Origin: Clostridiales bacterium
GTDB taxonomy: Bacteria > Bacillota > Clostridia > Oscillospirales > CAG-382
Reading direction: 5' to 3'
Length of the DNA: 64,000 bases
Assembly: GCA_004553575.1 (NCBI GenBank)
Contig: SFLA01000002.1
Location: 10,724-74,723 of the forward strand
Shown here: piece after piece, positions 53,407-63,105 of the stretch
Position numbering within the stretch: position 1 is the first letter of the stretch
Layout: each line of letters opens with the position of its first letter
The notes under the pieces: model-generated
Told to the model about the DNA's origin: nothing
Databases searched by the model: none
The model's input: the letters and a program-made list of their open reading frames with translations, nothing else
Program-made: the position numbers and the translations under genes

Positions 53407-53859
53407 ATGAAAATTCCTGTAGAAGTCAGAATATATACGGAGCGCAGCAGCATTGATCCGTCCGTCGCCGACAGCGGAGCCGAGACCGAGCGCAGCAGCG
53501 CCGTCGCGTACGGTGTGCTTCAGCGCACCCGCAACGGTCTTCAGTGCAGATTCGGGGACGGAGACGGCGACGGAAGCGTAACAACCCTGTCCGCATTGGG
53601 GGACAAGCTGGTCTCGGTGAATAAAATCGGGGATCAGAATTCGCTTATGGTGTTCGAGCAGGGAAGAAGCCACAACTGCGTTTATTTTAACGGATATCTG
53701 CCCATGCAGCTTAAGGTAAGCACGAATTCGGTCGAAAACGGTCTTACCGAGCAGGGGGGCAAAATAAATATCGATTACTGCGTACATATTGTCGGAAATG
53801 TTGCGGAGCATACGAAGATGACCTTTTCCGTCATACCTTCGGAGAATATAGTATCTTAA
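53407..53859 (+). CDS. DUF1934 (YwiB-like) beta-barrel protein
   Basis: 150 residues of beta-strand-rich sequence beginning IPVEVRIYTER and with NKIGDQNSLMVFEQGRSHN followed by a Tyr/Phe-rich strand and the closing IDYCVHIVGNVAEHTKMTF. This matches the DUF1934 family, lipocalin-like small proteins of Firmicutes with no proven role. It lies five bases after murI and 15 before the dnaD-like gene; no clear ribosome site is visible, so coupling to murI is likely. Confidence 0.8.
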   Translation: MKIPVEVRIYTERSSIDPSVADSGAETERSSAVAYGVLQRTRNGLQCRFGDGDGDGSVTTLSALGDKLVSVNKIGDQNSLMVFEQGRSHNCVYFNGYLPMQLKVSTNSVENGLTEQGGKINIDYCVHIVGNVAEHTKMTFSVIPSENIVS

Positions 53860-53874
53860 AGGAGGAAAACGCGA

Positions 53875-54756
53875 ATGAGCGAAAAATTCAATATACCGCC
53901 CTCCGCGATTCCTCTGCTTAAAAGCGCCTCGCGGCAGGAGCTTGAGGCACTGATATACATAAGCGTTAAGAGCGATTATACCGTCGCCGCCGCTGCCGAG
54001 GAGCTTGGCATGACCGAGCCGGAATTTGCCGGGGCGATAGCTTTCTGGCGCGGAGCTTCACTCGCAATGCCCGCCGGCGAAAAGAAAAAAACGGCGAGAA
54101 CAGAGCGGGACGAGCATTACGATGCCGAAACGGTTTCGAAAGCAATAGAAGACAATACGGAATTCCGCGAAATGTGCGGTGCGCTCTCACGGCAGTTCGG
54201 AAAGGTGTTCAACCGTTACGATTACGACAGTCTGCTGTATCTGTACGATTTCTGCGGTGCCTCTGCGGAATACCTCTGTACGGTAGCGGCGCACTGCATA
54301 TCCTGCGGGAAACGAAGCCTTCGGTATTTTGTCCGCACCGCCGAGGGGTTGTATACCGACGGGGTGGACAGCTATTCCAAGCTCGAGCGGTATCTTGCCC
54401 GCAAGGAGCGCGCCGCCGACCGTGTATTCGAGCTGAAGCGCATGTGCGGATTCGGTGACCGCGATTTTACCGCGGCGGAGGGAAGGTACGTTTCCGACTG
54501 GTTCGAGGAAAAGAATCTGTCAATAGATCTCGTACGGGCTGCCTATGACCGCACCGTTGCGGCTATCGGCGAGCCGAAGCTCCAGTATATGAACAAGATA
54601 CTGTGCGACTGGCATTCAAAGGGCTGGCTTACCCCTGCCGATGTCGATTCGGATAAAAAGATTAACGACGGGAAGAAGAAACACGGCAGCTTCGACGAGG
54701 ACGAGTTCTTTGCCGCGGCGGTCAGCCGTACCGAAAACAGGAGAAGGCAGAAATGA
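53875..54756 (+). CDS. DnaD domain protein
   Basis: 293 residues. The N-terminal about 95 residues are a winged-helix-like region (AAAEELGMTEPEFAGAIAFWRG); the DnaD C-terminal domain follows, with LYLYDFCGASAEYLCTVAAH, a conserved ERAADRVFELKRMCGFGDR stretch and MNKILCDWHSKGWLT near the end (the YxxxIL-W-GI pattern). DnaD-type proteins help load the replicative helicase. AAAGGAGG precedes ATG 53875. It overlaps the DnaC-like ATPase gene by four bases, the standard pairing for primosome loading. Confidence 0.9.
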   Translation: MSEKFNIPPSAIPLLKSASRQELEALIYISVKSDYTVAAAAEELGMTEPEFAGAIAFWRGASLAMPAGEKKKTARTERDEHYDAETVSKAIEDNTEFREMCGALSRQFGKVFNRYDYDSLLYLYDFCGASAEYLCTVAAHCISCGKRSLRYFVRTAEGLYTDGVDSYSKLERYLARKERAADRVFELKRMCGFGDRDFTAAEGRYVSDWFEEKNLSIDLVRAAYDRTVAAIGEPKLQYMNKILCDWHSKGWLTPADVDSDKKINDGKKKHGSFDEDEFFAAAVSRTENRRRQK

Positions 54757-55682
54757 CGGTAAACGAGGCATTCCAAAGGATCCGCGATATCCGCGAAAGG
54801 GCACTTGCGGACGCTTCGGCGCGCACCGCACAGCTCGATGCGGAGTACCCCGATATAGCCGCGGTCGACTCCGAGCTTTCACGTACCGGCGAAAAGATTG
54901 CCGGGGCGGTGTTTTCGCCCGACTGCGAATCGCTTATCGCGTCCATTCGCTCCGAGAATGAGTCTCTTCAGCAGAGAAGAAGAGAGCTTCTCGAGAAGCA
55001 CGGAATCCCGCTTGATTTCGACGAACCGCGGTTTTCCTGCCCGATCTGCGGCGACACCGGTTACGACGGCAAAAAATACTGCGTGTGCGTTCGCCGCATG
55101 TGCTCACGCGATTGCTACGAGCGCAGCGGTCTGGGACAGTCGCTGCTCGTGCAGACGTTTGAAAACTTTTCGCTGAAATACTACGGCGGAGCAGACCGCG
55201 AAAAGATGGAGACGGTGCTTGATGTCTGCCGCGATTTTGCCGATACCTTCGGGGGCGGCGACAATCTGCTGCTTATCGGCGGCACCGGACTCGGCAAAAC
55301 GCATCTTTCCTCCGCAATAGCTCAGCGGGTAATCGATTCGGGTTATTCGGTGGTATATGACAGCGCGCAGAACGTGTTTGACTGCTACGAGAGGGTGCGG
55401 TTCGCGCACGAGGCCGGAGATACCGACAGGTATCTGACCTGCGATCTGCTGATTATCGATGATCTCGGCAGCGAGTTCACCACACAGTATACCTCGGCGG
55501 TTCTGTATCGGATAGTAAACGAGCGGCTTATTAAGGGGAAGTCTACGGTGCTGAGCACCAACCTTGACAATAAAGAGCTTAAAAAGCGCTACGGCGACCG
55601 TATATATTCGCGGCTTCTCGGCAATTACGGCACCTGCGTGTTTGCCGGCAGCGATATACGCCTTCTTAAGCTCGGAGAGTGA
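54753..55682 (+). CDS. DnaC/DnaI-like helicase loader ATPase
   Basis: 309 residues. An N-terminal helical region leads to a zinc-binding cysteine cluster ([15 protein letters not shown] and RRMCSRDCY), then the AAA+ core: Walker [16 protein letters not shown], Walker [12 protein letters not shown] and the sensor [17 protein letters not shown]. This is the DnaC/DnaI layout: it loads the replicative helicase together with DnaD. ATGA overlap with the dnaD-like gene and near contact with rnhA downstream. Confidence 0.93.
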   Translation: MTVNEAFQRIRDIRERALADASARTAQLDAEYPDIAAVDSELSRTGEKIAGAVFSPDCESLIASIRSENESLQQRRRELLEKHGIPLDFDEPRFSCPICGDTGYDGKKYCVCVRRMCSRDCYERSGLGQSLLVQTFENFSLKYYGGADREKMETVLDVCRDFADTFGGGDNLLLIGGTGLGKTHLSSAIAQRVIDSGYSVVYDSAQNVFDCYERVRFAHEAGDTDRYLTCDLLIIDDLGSEFTTQYTSAVLYRIVNERLIKGKSTVLSTNLDNKELKKRYGDRIYSRLLGNYGTCVFAGSDIRLLKLGE

Positions 55683-55687
55683 ACCGG

Positions 55688-56125
55688 ATGAAAAAAGTTT
55701 ATTGCTATACCGACGGTGCCTGCCGCGGAAACCCCGGTCCGGGAGGATACGGCGCCATACTCGTATATGCCGGGGCGGAGAAGGAGTTTTCGGGCGGAGA
55801 GCCGGTCACTACCAACAACCGTATGGAGCTTACCGCGGCGATAGTCGCGCTTGAAGCGCTAAACGAGCCGTGCGAGGTCACACTTACCAGCGATTCAAAA
55901 TACCTTACCGATGCGGTAACAAAAGGCTGGCTCGACGGCTGGAAGAAGCGCGGCTGGGTGAAGGCGGACAAGAGCCCCGTGCTGAATCCCGATTTATGGA
56001 AGAGGCTTGACGCACAGCTTTCCCGCCACGCGGTCACCTTCGTTTGGGTAAAGGGCCACGCAGGGCATCCGTACAATGAAAGATGCGATGCGCTCGCCAC
56101 CGCTCAGGCTGATCTATTCAAATGA
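55688..56125 (+). CDS. rnhA: Ribonuclease HI
   Basis: 145 residues from ATG 55688, with GGAGAG eight bases upstream; GTG 55679 would overlap the previous stop and is an alternative. Catalytic residues are visible: Asp9 in [14 protein letters not shown], Glu in [10 protein letters not shown], Asp in LTSDSKYL and Asp in NERCDALA. The [15 protein letters not shown] handle region is present. It removes RNA from RNA-DNA hybrids. It is followed by a terminator. Confidence 0.95.
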   Translation: MKKVYCYTDGACRGNPGPGGYGAILVYAGAEKEFSGGEPVTTNNRMELTAAIVALEALNEPCEVTLTSDSKYLTDAVTKGWLDGWKKRGWVKADKSPVLNPDLWKRLDAQLSRHAVTFVWVKGHAGHPYNERCDALATAQADLFK

Positions 56126-56134
56126 TATTTCTCG

Positions 56135-56162
56135 GGTCTGCCGGGTGCGGCAGACCGCTTTT
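56135..56162 (+). terminator. Terminator after rnhA
   Basis: GGTCTGCCG pairs with CGGCAGACC around a four-base loop, followed by GCTTTTG, ten bases past the rnhA stop. Confidence 0.72.
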
Positions 56163-56221
56163 GTAAAAATACGGCGTTGTACGCAAAAATGATGAAATTC
56201 CGGTATACGGAGGATTAATAA

Positions 56222-56992
56222 ATGAGAGTAGTAGTAAAAGTAGGCACTTCGACGCTTGTGCACAGCACCGGGCTGCTTAATATCAGAAGGGTCGAGAAGC
56301 TCTGCAAGGTGCTGAGTGACCTGAAAAACGAGGGACACGAGATAATTCTCGTATCCTCCGGAGCAATAGGAATGGGGTTCGGAAAGCTCGGGCTTCGTTC
56401 CCGCCCCACCGATATGCCGTCAAAGCAGGCGTCCGCCGCGGTCGGTCAGTGTGAGCTGATGTATGTTTACGATAAGCTTTTTTCCGAACACCGCCATACG
56501 GTCGCGCAGATACTGCTTACCGGTGACGATATAAAGAGCGAACAGCGCAGAAGCAACTTCCACAGCACCCTGTTCCGGCTGCTCGAGCTCGGCGCGCTCC
56601 CGATAATCAACGAAAACGACACGGTGTTTACCGAAGAGATAGTTATCGGCGATAACGATACCCTTGCCGCCGCGGTCGCGGTAAACGCTTCTGCCGGGCT
56701 GCTCGTGCTGCTTTCGGATATTGACGGACTGTATACCGCAGACCCGCACACCGATCCCGACGCGCGTCTTATACCGCAGGTCGATAATGTCACCGACGAA
56801 ATGATCGCCTCCGCGGGCGCGGGCGGGTCGCTCGGTACAGGCGGAATGGCTACAAAGCTGAACGCCGCTCGCACTGCCGCCGAGTCGGGTATTGACACCG
56901 TTATCGCCAACGGGAGCGATCCGGATATACTCTACCGGATATTCGGCGGGGAGTCCGCCGGTACACGGTTTTCGGGGAGGAAAAATCAATGA
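56222..56992 (+). CDS. proB: Glutamate 5-kinase
   Basis: 256 residues. [38 protein letters not shown], the [13 protein letters not shown] segment and [15 protein letters not shown] are the amino-acid-kinase pattern of ProB. The C-terminal PUA domain of the longer E. coli-type enzyme is absent, as in many Firmicutes. It phosphorylates glutamate, the first step of proline synthesis. GGAGG precedes ATG 56222. It overlaps proA by four bases. Confidence 0.96.
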   Translation: MRVVVKVGTSTLVHSTGLLNIRRVEKLCKVLSDLKNEGHEIILVSSGAIGMGFGKLGLRSRPTDMPSKQASAAVGQCELMYVYDKLFSEHRHTVAQILLTGDDIKSEQRRSNFHSTLFRLLELGALPIINENDTVFTEEIVIGDNDTLAAAVAVNASAGLLVLLSDIDGLYTADPHTDPDARLIPQVDNVTDEMIASAGAGGSLGTGGMATKLNAARTAAESGIDTVIANGSDPDILYRIFGGESAGTRFSGRKNQ

Positions 56993-58248
56993 CGGTAAAC
57001 GATATGATGCGCGCCGCAAAGGCAGCTTCGCCGGTGCTCGCCGGTGCGGACACCTCTGTAAAAAACGCCGCTCTCGAGGCAATGGCGGCTCGCCTGCTGT
57101 ACCGTACGGGCGAAATCCTCGCCGCAAACGAGACGGATTTGGCCGCCGCGAGAGGAATTATATCCGATGTTATGCTCGACCGCCTTTCGCTCGACGAAAA
57201 GCGGATTGCGGCAATGGCAGACGGAATCAGGTCGGTCGCCGCACTGCGGGATCCGGTCGGCAGGGTTATCGACCGAACCGAACGTCCGAACGGTCTGATT
57301 ATAGAAAAGACCTCGGTTCCGCTCGGAGTGGTCGCAATAATTTACGAGAGCCGCCCCAATGTCACCTCCGATGCGGCCGCGCTCTGCATAAAGAGCGGCA
57401 ACGCCTGCATTCTTCGCGGGGGAAAAGAAGCTCTGAACAGCTCGCTTGCGGTCTCGTCCGCACTGCGCGAGGGGATATCGTCGGCGGGTCTGCCGGAGGA
57501 GCTTATACAGTTTGTAACCGATACCTCACGGCAAAGCGCCGCCGATCTTATGCGCGGTGTGGGTTTTATCGATCTGCTTATTCCCCGCGGCGGCAGGGGG
57601 CTGATTAATGCGTGTATCGAGAACGCGAGAGTGCCGTGTATCCGTACGGGAGAGGGCATATGTCACATATATGTAGATCGGGCAGCCGATATTGACATGG
57701 CTGTAAAAATTGTCGAAAACGCCAAAACAAGCCGACCTTCGGTCTGCAACGCCGAGGAGGTACTGCTGGTACACAGGGATATCGCTCCGGTCTTCCTGCC
57801 CGTTCTAAGAAAGGCGCTTTGCGACGACCGCGCCGCGGCAGGAAAAACGCCTGTTGAGTTCCGCGCCGATCCGGAGTCACTCCCGTATTCCGGCGGTGTT
57901 CCCGCAGGGGCCGGGGATTTCGATACGGAATTTCTGGATTATATCCTTGCCGTCCGTACCGTAGCTTCGGTCGGTGAGGCGGTAGATCATATCTCCGCTC
58001 ATTCGACCGGGCACAGCGAGGCGATTATTACTTCCGATTCCGCCGCCGCCGAGGAGTTTCTGCGCGGTGTGGACAGCGCCGCCGTATATGTAAACGCGTC
58101 AACCCGATTTACCGATGGAGGCGAATTCGGACTCGGCTGCGAAATGGGAATATCCACGCAGAAGCTGCATGCCCGCGGACCCATGGGGCTCTGCGAGCTG
58201 ACGTCATATAAATATGTTGTCCGAGGAAACGGACAGATAAGAGGATAA
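56989..58248 (+). CDS. proA: Glutamate-5-semialdehyde dehydrogenase (gamma-glutamyl phosphate reductase)
   Basis: 419 residues, the usual length. [36 protein letters not shown], the catalytic Cys in [15 protein letters not shown], and [20 protein letters not shown] near the end identify ProA. It reduces gamma-glutamyl phosphate to the semialdehyde with NADPH. It is coupled to proB by ATGA and separated from proC by two bases, giving a complete glutamate-to-proline operon. Confidence 0.97.
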   Translation: MTVNDMMRAAKAASPVLAGADTSVKNAALEAMAARLLYRTGEILAANETDLAAARGIISDVMLDRLSLDEKRIAAMADGIRSVAALRDPVGRVIDRTERPNGLIIEKTSVPLGVVAIIYESRPNVTSDAAALCIKSGNACILRGGKEALNSSLAVSSALREGISSAGLPEELIQFVTDTSRQSAADLMRGVGFIDLLIPRGGRGLINACIENARVPCIRTGEGICHIYVDRAADIDMAVKIVENAKTSRPSVCNAEEVLLVHRDIAPVFLPVLRKALCDDRAAAGKTPVEFRADPESLPYSGGVPAGAGDFDTEFLDYILAVRTVASVGEAVDHISAHSTGHSEAIITSDSAAAEEFLRGVDSAAVYVNASTRFTDGGEFGLGCEMGISTQKLHARGPMGLCELTSYKYVVRGNGQIRG

Positions 58249-58250
58249 TT

Positions 58251-59057
58251 ATGTATTGCGGAAGAATAGGATTCATCGGAGTCGGCAATATGGGAGGCGT
58301 TCTCGCCCGCGCTGCCTGCAGGAGCGTGGGGGCGGAATATATCTCCGTAAGCAGCCGCACGCCGGAAAGCGCGCGTGCCTTCGCGGAGCGAAACGGGGTA
58401 AAGGCGTCTTCCAACAAGGAAATAGCGGAAGACGCGGATATGATATTCATCGGTGTTAAGCCGAATCAGATATCCGGGGTGTTTGACGAGATAGCTCCGG
58501 TACTCGGTGCAAGAAGTGACCGCGTATTGCTGGTCAGCATGGCGGCAGGCGTTTCCGCAGGTAAAACCTCGGCTCTCGCCGGCGGCAGACCGGTTATACG
58601 GATAATGCCGAACACACCGTGCCGTATCGGCAGCGGGCTTATAACCTACTGCACTTCAGGCGACGTAACCGCAGAGGAGAAGAAAAATCTCGAATCCGTG
58701 CTTGCCTGCGCCGGCAGTCTGTGTGAGCTGCCGGAACCGCTTATAGATCCCGCCTGCGCACTTGCGGGCTGCGGTCCTGCGTTCGTATATATTTTCATCG
58801 AATCTCTTGCCGACGCCGCGGTTTCGGCAGGACTCCCGCGGGAGAAGGCGCTTGAGTTCGCGGCACGTACCGTTTCCGGAGCGGCCGAAACCGTGCTCCA
58901 AACCGGTCTGCACCCGGGTATACTAAAGGACGAGGTGTGCTCACCCGGGGGAAGTACTATAGCCGGAGTTAAGGCGCTCGAGGACGGAGGCTTCCGCGCG
59001 GCGGCCGAGAATGCGGTGCTCGCCGCATACCGCCGCACGCTTGAGCTCGGAAAATAA
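58251..59057 (+). CDS. proC: Pyrroline-5-carboxylate reductase
   Basis: 268 residues. The NADPH-binding start IGFIGVGNMGGVLARAA, FIGVKPNQI, RIMPNTPCRIGSG and the C-terminal signature CSPGGSTIAGVKALEDGGFR are diagnostic. It completes proline synthesis. GAGG precedes ATG 58251. The gene closes the proBAC operon; a bidirectional terminator follows about 85 bases on. Confidence 0.96.
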   Translation: MYCGRIGFIGVGNMGGVLARAACRSVGAEYISVSSRTPESARAFAERNGVKASSNKEIAEDADMIFIGVKPNQISGVFDEIAPVLGARSDRVLLVSMAAGVSAGKTSALAGGRPVIRIMPNTPCRIGSGLITYCTSGDVTAEEKKNLESVLACAGSLCELPEPLIDPACALAGCGPAFVYIFIESLADAAVSAGLPREKALEFAARTVSGAAETVLQTGLHPGILKDEVCSPGGSTIAGVKALEDGGFRAAAENAVLAAYRRTLELGK

Positions 59058-59140
59058 CCGCAGGGAAGAATACGGAGCATACGCGGCTTGTGCCGCTTGC
59101 CGATTCAACGGAATCGGCGCTCAAACGAAGTAAAAATCAA

Positions 59141-59169
59141 AGGGACCGTGTATAACGGTCCCTGTTTTT
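59141..59169. terminator. Bidirectional terminator between proC and spoVT
   Basis: AGGGACCGT pairs perfectly with ACGGTCCCT. GTTTTTC follows on the plus strand and TTGATTTTTA on the minus strand. Confidence 0.82.
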
Positions 59170-59183
59170 CTTCCGGGCAAAGA

Positions 59184-59708
59184 TCAGATCTCGAGCTGCT
59201 TCGACAGGAACAGCGCGCCGGCGGAAATAAGCTGCTTTTCGGCATCGCTTCCCGACGGAGTGTCGGAAGTGCGGAGCGACATCATCGCTCCTACCACGCT
59301 GCCGTCGGTTATTATCGGCGAAAGGCACGAAATCCTGTGGCTTTCGACTTCATCGGTAAGGCTTATCCGGTCGCCGCGCTCGTCGGCATAATAGGACTGA
59401 CGTTTATCCAGCAGGGCCGATAGCCCTATCGATATCGGCTTTTCGATATATTCCCGCCGCGGGACTCCGGAAACGGCAATGACCGAATCCTTGTCGCATA
59501 CCGCAACCGCAATACCTCCCGCCTTGTTCATCGCATCCGCATACTGAGCGGAGGAGGAGGCAAATTCACCGACCGGTGAATATTTTTTAAAGATAACCGC
59601 TCCGTCGGAGTCTGTGAATATTTCGAGCGGTTCGCCTTCGCGGATTCGCAGTGTACGCCGGATTTCCTTCGGTATCACGACCCTTCCGAGATCGTCTGCT
59701 TGTGTCAA
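59184..59708 (-). pseudogene. spoVT: SpoVT lacking its N-terminal codons (interrupted gene)
   Basis: The open frame from TTG 59708 gives 174 residues: an AbrB-type DNA-binding domain (DDLGRVVIPKEIRRTLRIRE is almost identical to B. subtilis SpoVT) and a GAF-like C-terminal domain (to LFLSKQLEI). In known SpoVT proteins DDLGRVV is preceded by the highly conserved MKATGIVRRI. Here it is preceded by only MTQA from a TTG with no ribosome site, and an in-frame TAA lies eight codons further up. The loss falls exactly where the recombinase element begins. SpoVT regulates forespore genes late in sporulation. I read the gene as split by insertion, with the missing codons beyond the far end of the element; a short functional protein from TTG cannot be excluded. 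Confidence 0.72.
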
Positions 59709-59729
59709 GTGGAATCCAAAAATTTTTAA

Positions 59730-59752
59730 AAACCCTTATATATCAAGGGTTT
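59730..59752 (-). terminator. Hairpin with T tract between the element and spoVT
   Basis: On the minus strand AAACCCTT-gatatat-AAGGGTTT is followed by TTAAAAATTTTT. It would stop read-through from the element into the spoVT remnant. Confidence 0.6.
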
Positions 59753-59776
59753 CCGGACTTTCCGCAAAAACAACCC

Positions 59777-59795
59777 TTGTGTTATTATAACACAA
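59777..59795. promoter_or_regulatory. Palindrome TTGTGTTAT-T-ATAACACAA at the element end
   Basis: Nine-base arms are perfectly symmetrical around one base, containing TATAAT on the minus strand. It lies 80-100 bp inside the proposed element end and may be a recombinase or repressor binding site, or a promoter -10. Confidence 0.45.
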
Positions 59796-59802
59796 AAACA
59801 GC

Positions 59803-59826
59803 ATAAAAGCCAGCGAAAAGCCGGCT
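59803..59826 (-). terminator. Terminator of the recombinase operon
   Basis: On the minus strand AGCCGGC-ttttc-GCTGGCT (one G-T pair) is followed by TTTTATGCTGTTTTT, ten bases after the last recombinase stop. Confidence 0.65.
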
Positions 59827-59835
59827 TTTACATGG

Positions 59836-61389
59836 TCATGAAAGTTGAAAGGCAACATCAAACTTCCATTCAATTTTCAGATTTTCGTTGTCAAAAACAA
59901 TGACGCGGTCTATATCGTCGTACATTCTTTCCCGGAGTTTATCGTCCGGCTCATCTGCTGCAGCGGCGATATTTTTGATCGCATTCATTGCCGTGTTGCT
60001 TTCTTCCTGCTTTTGCAGCAGACCTTCAATTTCATCCTCGATTCGTGATAACTCCGTCTGGAGTCTGTCCCTATCCTCTGAAAGAGCGCCTTTCTTTTCG
60101 AGAAAAGCATTCCGGGATATTTCATCGGAACGGAATTGCTCATACAGTGATGCAACCTTACCGCCGATCCCTCCGAGCTGAATGCGGAGGGATTTTTGCT
60201 GCGCCCGAAGAGGAGCAAGCTTATCTGGCTGCTTTTCATTTACTGTCCTGCAATATTCTTCGCTGACAATTTGCAGCTGCCGTTTGTATGTGGTGAAAAC
60301 AACATCCTCTATATTTGTCCGGCTCCAATGAATGCCTGCACACGGAGCGTCCCTTATATATAACGGCGTAGCGCAGGAATAATATTCGTCCAAGCCAAAG
60401 GTCTTGCGAAGTCTGCGGCCGCAGTGCCCGCAATAGTAAACACGGTCACGGCGGTCGGTTCTGACAACATCGTACTTTTTCACCTTCCGCAGAGTATCAT
60501 TCGCTGCGTAGTATTCATCGTGTGTTACGATGGGTTCGTGCATGCCCTCATTTATCACATAATCCTCCGGCGCATACCGTTTTTGCACTTTGGCCCGAAT
60601 GGTTTCATTTCCGCATTTGAAAGACACCATAGCTCCGGTATACTTATAATCCCGTATGATTCGGATCACCGCCTGATGACTCCACATTGCATCGTTGCGA
60701 ATCCCTTGCCGTGAGAGCTTTTTGTGTTGCATCGGCGTCGGAATATGCTTTTCGTTCAGGATACGGGCAATTTCCGTGGATTTCTTTCCCTCAATAGCCC
60801 ACAGGAAAATATCTCGCACAACGGGTGCAGTTTCGGGATCCGGCACCATATGGTGCTTTTGTCCTTTGATCTTTGTGTATCCATATGGGCAATGGCTGAC
60901 ATACCGGCCGCTTCTCATCAGCATGTGCTGTGATGTTTTTACCTTTTTTGAGATGTCAACGCTGTACATCTCATACATAAAGTTTCGGAAGGCAACATCA
61001 ATACCGCCGGTTGTCCCGATAAACTGATTGCTGTCGTAATGGTTATTGACCGCAATAAACCGGATGCCGAGATATGGAAAGATGTGCTCAAGGTAATCGC
61101 CGGCTTCAATATAGTTTCGCGCAAATCGGGAAAGGTCTTTCACGACGATGCAGGAAACATCACCGGAGCGCACCATCGCCATCATCCGCTTAAAACCGGG
61201 ACGGTCGAAATTCGTCCCGGAATATCCGTCATCGACGAACTCGACCGTCTTCATGGAAGCAAGCTCAGGCTGCCCTTGGATAAACTGAGCGATGATGCCG
61301 CGCTGGGCCGTAATACTATTGCTCTCATCATTCGCGCCGGTGTCCTCAAGCGATAGCCTGAGATACACGGCAAGCTGTTTTTTCGGCAT
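59836..61389 (-). CDS. Large serine recombinase 1
   Basis: 517 residues. Resolvase domain with nucleophile Ser13 in VYLRLSLEDTG, then SITAQRGIIAQFI, DDGYSGTNFDRPGFKRMM and VVKDLSRFARNY; a Recombinase domain (GYTKIKGQKHHMV, ATEIARILNEKHIPTP-like); a zinc ribbon (YYCGHCGRRL, then CATPLY and CAGIHW) and a coiled coil (about 390-460). This is the TnpX/phiC31-like layout of integrases. AGGAGG lies before ATG 61389, which directly follows the stop of recombinase 2. It is the copy nearest the element end and ends in a terminator. Confidence 0.93.
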   Translation of the reverse strand: MPKKQLAVYLRLSLEDTGANDESNSITAQRGIIAQFIQGQPELASMKTVEFVDDGYSGTNFDRPGFKRMMAMVRSGDVSCIVVKDLSRFARNYIEAGDYLEHIFPYLGIRFIAVNNHYDSNQFIGTTGGIDVAFRNFMYEMYSVDISKKVKTSQHMLMRSGRYVSHCPYGYTKIKGQKHHMVPDPETAPVVRDIFLWAIEGKKSTEIARILNEKHIPTPMQHKKLSRQGIRNDAMWSHQAVIRIIRDYKYTGAMVSFKCGNETIRAKVQKRYAPEDYVINEGMHEPIVTHDEYYAANDTLRKVKKYDVVRTDRRDRVYYCGHCGRRLRKTFGLDEYYSCATPLYIRDAPCAGIHWSRTNIEDVVFTTYKRQLQIVSEEYCRTVNEKQPDKLAPLRAQQKSLRIQLGGIGGKVASLYEQFRSDEISRNAFLEKKGALSEDRDRLQTELSRIEDEIEGLLQKQEESNTAMNAIKNIAAAADEPDDKLRERMYDDIDRVIVFDNENLKIEWKFDVAFQLS

Positions 61390-63105
61390 TTAGGCAACCT
61401 CCTTTCTGATTCGCTCGCACTCCTTGAACATTTCCTCAAACTCAGGCATGTACTTAAACCGAATATCCAAAGAGCCGTCGGTATTCACTCGGATCTCATC
61501 AACCATTGCCTCGACCATTTCTTCGGTTACCGTTTTCGTCTTATAATAGCGTGAAATGAGCCGATTCCATTTTCGGGCGCCTGTTTCAGTCACCTTGGTT
61601 TTTGTCTTAATTGCCTGAAGCTCCTGCAATTCGCTTTCATATGCGGCGATTTCCTTTTGATAGACATCTCTGGCAAGCAAATATTCCTGCTGCGTCAGTA
61701 TGCCGTCCTTGAAGTCGATATACAACCGGGAAAACAGCTTTTTCTTTTGGTCCAGCTTATCCTGCAGTTCTTTGACACGATTTGCCGGCACACTATGCTT
61801 TGCTTTTTCTTTCTCCAAAGCGATCAAGCCGAGCAGCGTTTTTTGTGTGTCAAGGAATAGGTCCATCTGCTTTCGTATAACGCTCAACACGATTTTATCA
61901 AGGTCATCGGCGCGGATGCTCTTTTTTGAGCATGCCGTGTCTCCAAGCTCGATGTTTGTCGGGCATTTATAATTATAGTAGTCTGTGACCACGCCGTCCT
62001 TTTTCGGGCGGGAATAACTGCGAACATATTTCATAACACGCCCGCAGTCGGCACACCTCAAAACCGAACCGTATGGATTGGGACGCTTGGGCAGATGCGC
62101 ATAGCGTCCGAAGGATTTCGTCGCATTGCTTGAGACCTTTTTGTTGATCTCCTGCACCGTATTCCACAGCTCCATGCTGATAATCGGCTCGTGTGTCCCT
62201 TCAACCACATCCCAGTCCGCCTCTTTTGTCCAATGGTATTTTTCGCCCTTATACAGGCACTGCGAGCTGCGTCCTTGCGCCAAATTCCCGATATAGACCA
62301 CATTGACAAGCAGGTCTTTCAGAACATGGCGATTCCAGGGCAGTTCACTCCCTTTCTTATTATTATTTGTTATAATGCCGCGCTCATAGCGTAGCCGCCC
62401 AGGGGAGGGATAGCCTTTTTCGTTGAGAATACGGCATATAGTATCAAATCCGATCCCTTTCGCTCTGAGTTCAAAGATCTCGACTACGATCGGAGCGATC
62501 TCATGATCGATCACCAATCGGCTCCGATTATTTTCATCCTTCAGATAGCCGTATGGAGCATAATTGCCGATGTAATCACCGCGCAGCCGCTTATTCTTCA
62601 TTGTCGAGCAGATCTTTTTGGATATGTCCTTTGCGTACATATCATTGATCAGATTTTTAAGAGTGGCGGCGAGCTTTTCGCCGGCATTGGCAGAGCTGCT
62701 GTCATAATCGTCGCTGACGGAAATAAAGCGTATGCCGAGGAAAGGAAAGATGCGTTCCAGATATTCACCGGTCTCCACATAGTTTCTGCCAAGGCGGGAA
62801 AAGTCCTTCACAAGGATGCAATTGATCCGTCCTTTCCGCACATCCTCGATCATTCGATGAAACGCGGGGCGCTCAAAATCGGTACCCGTGTAGCCGTTAT
62901 CGGCATATACCTCTTTCAGCTCGAGATACGGCCGCTCGGCAAGATAGTTTCTCAGGAGCAGTTCCTGATTTTCAATCGAATCCGCATCCGCCTTGCCGTT
63001 GTCCTCAACAGACAAACGAACATAAAGCGCGGTACTAAACACGGCCTGCCTTTGGCCTTTCGGAAGACCTTCGGAAACGCCGTTTTTCCGTGATACTCTG
63101 GCCAC
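61390..63105 (-). CDS. Large serine recombinase 2
   Basis: 571 residues from GTG 63105, with GGGAGG upstream. The N-terminal extension of about 24 residues precedes the resolvase domain, with Ser32 in LYVRLSVEDNG, YADNGYTGTDFERPAFHRM and VKDFSRLGRNYVETGEYLERI. The Recombinase domain, a zinc ribbon (LRCADCGRVMKYV, then KCPTNIELGDTACSKKSI) and a coiled coil follow, closing with a DUF4368-type tail (VTEEMVEAMVDEIRVN). It overlaps recombinase 3 by one base and touches recombinase 1, so the three are one operon. Confidence 0.93.
   Translation of the reverse strand: MARVSRKNGVSEGLPKGQRQAVFSTALYVRLSVEDNGKADADSIENQELLLRNYLAERPYLELKEVYADNGYTGTDFERPAFHRMIEDVRKGRINCILVKDFSRLGRNYVETGEYLERIFPFLGIRFISVSDDYDSSSANAGEKLAATLKNLINDMYAKDISKKICSTMKNKRLRGDYIGNYAPYGYLKDENNRSRLVIDHEIAPIVVEIFELRAKGIGFDTICRILNEKGYPSPGRLRYERGIITNNNKKGSELPWNRHVLKDLLVNVVYIGNLAQGRSSQCLYKGEKYHWTKEADWDVVEGTHEPIISMELWNTVQEINKKVSSNATKSFGRYAHLPKRPNPYGSVLRCADCGRVMKYVRSYSRPKKDGVVTDYYNYKCPTNIELGDTACSKKSIRADDLDKIVLSVIRKQMDLFLDTQKTLLGLIALEKEKAKHSVPANRVKELQDKLDQKKKLFSRLYIDFKDGILTQQEYLLARDVYQKEIAAYESELQELQAIKTKTKVTETGARKWNRLISRYYKTKTVTEEMVEAMVDEIRVNTDGSLDIRFKYMPEFEEMFKECERIRKEVA

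Noticed and set aside
59184..59708. spoVT disrupted by a sequencing frameshift near its start
   Set aside because: Upstream of the break none of the three frames encodes anything like MKATGIVRRI, so a single base error cannot explain the loss.
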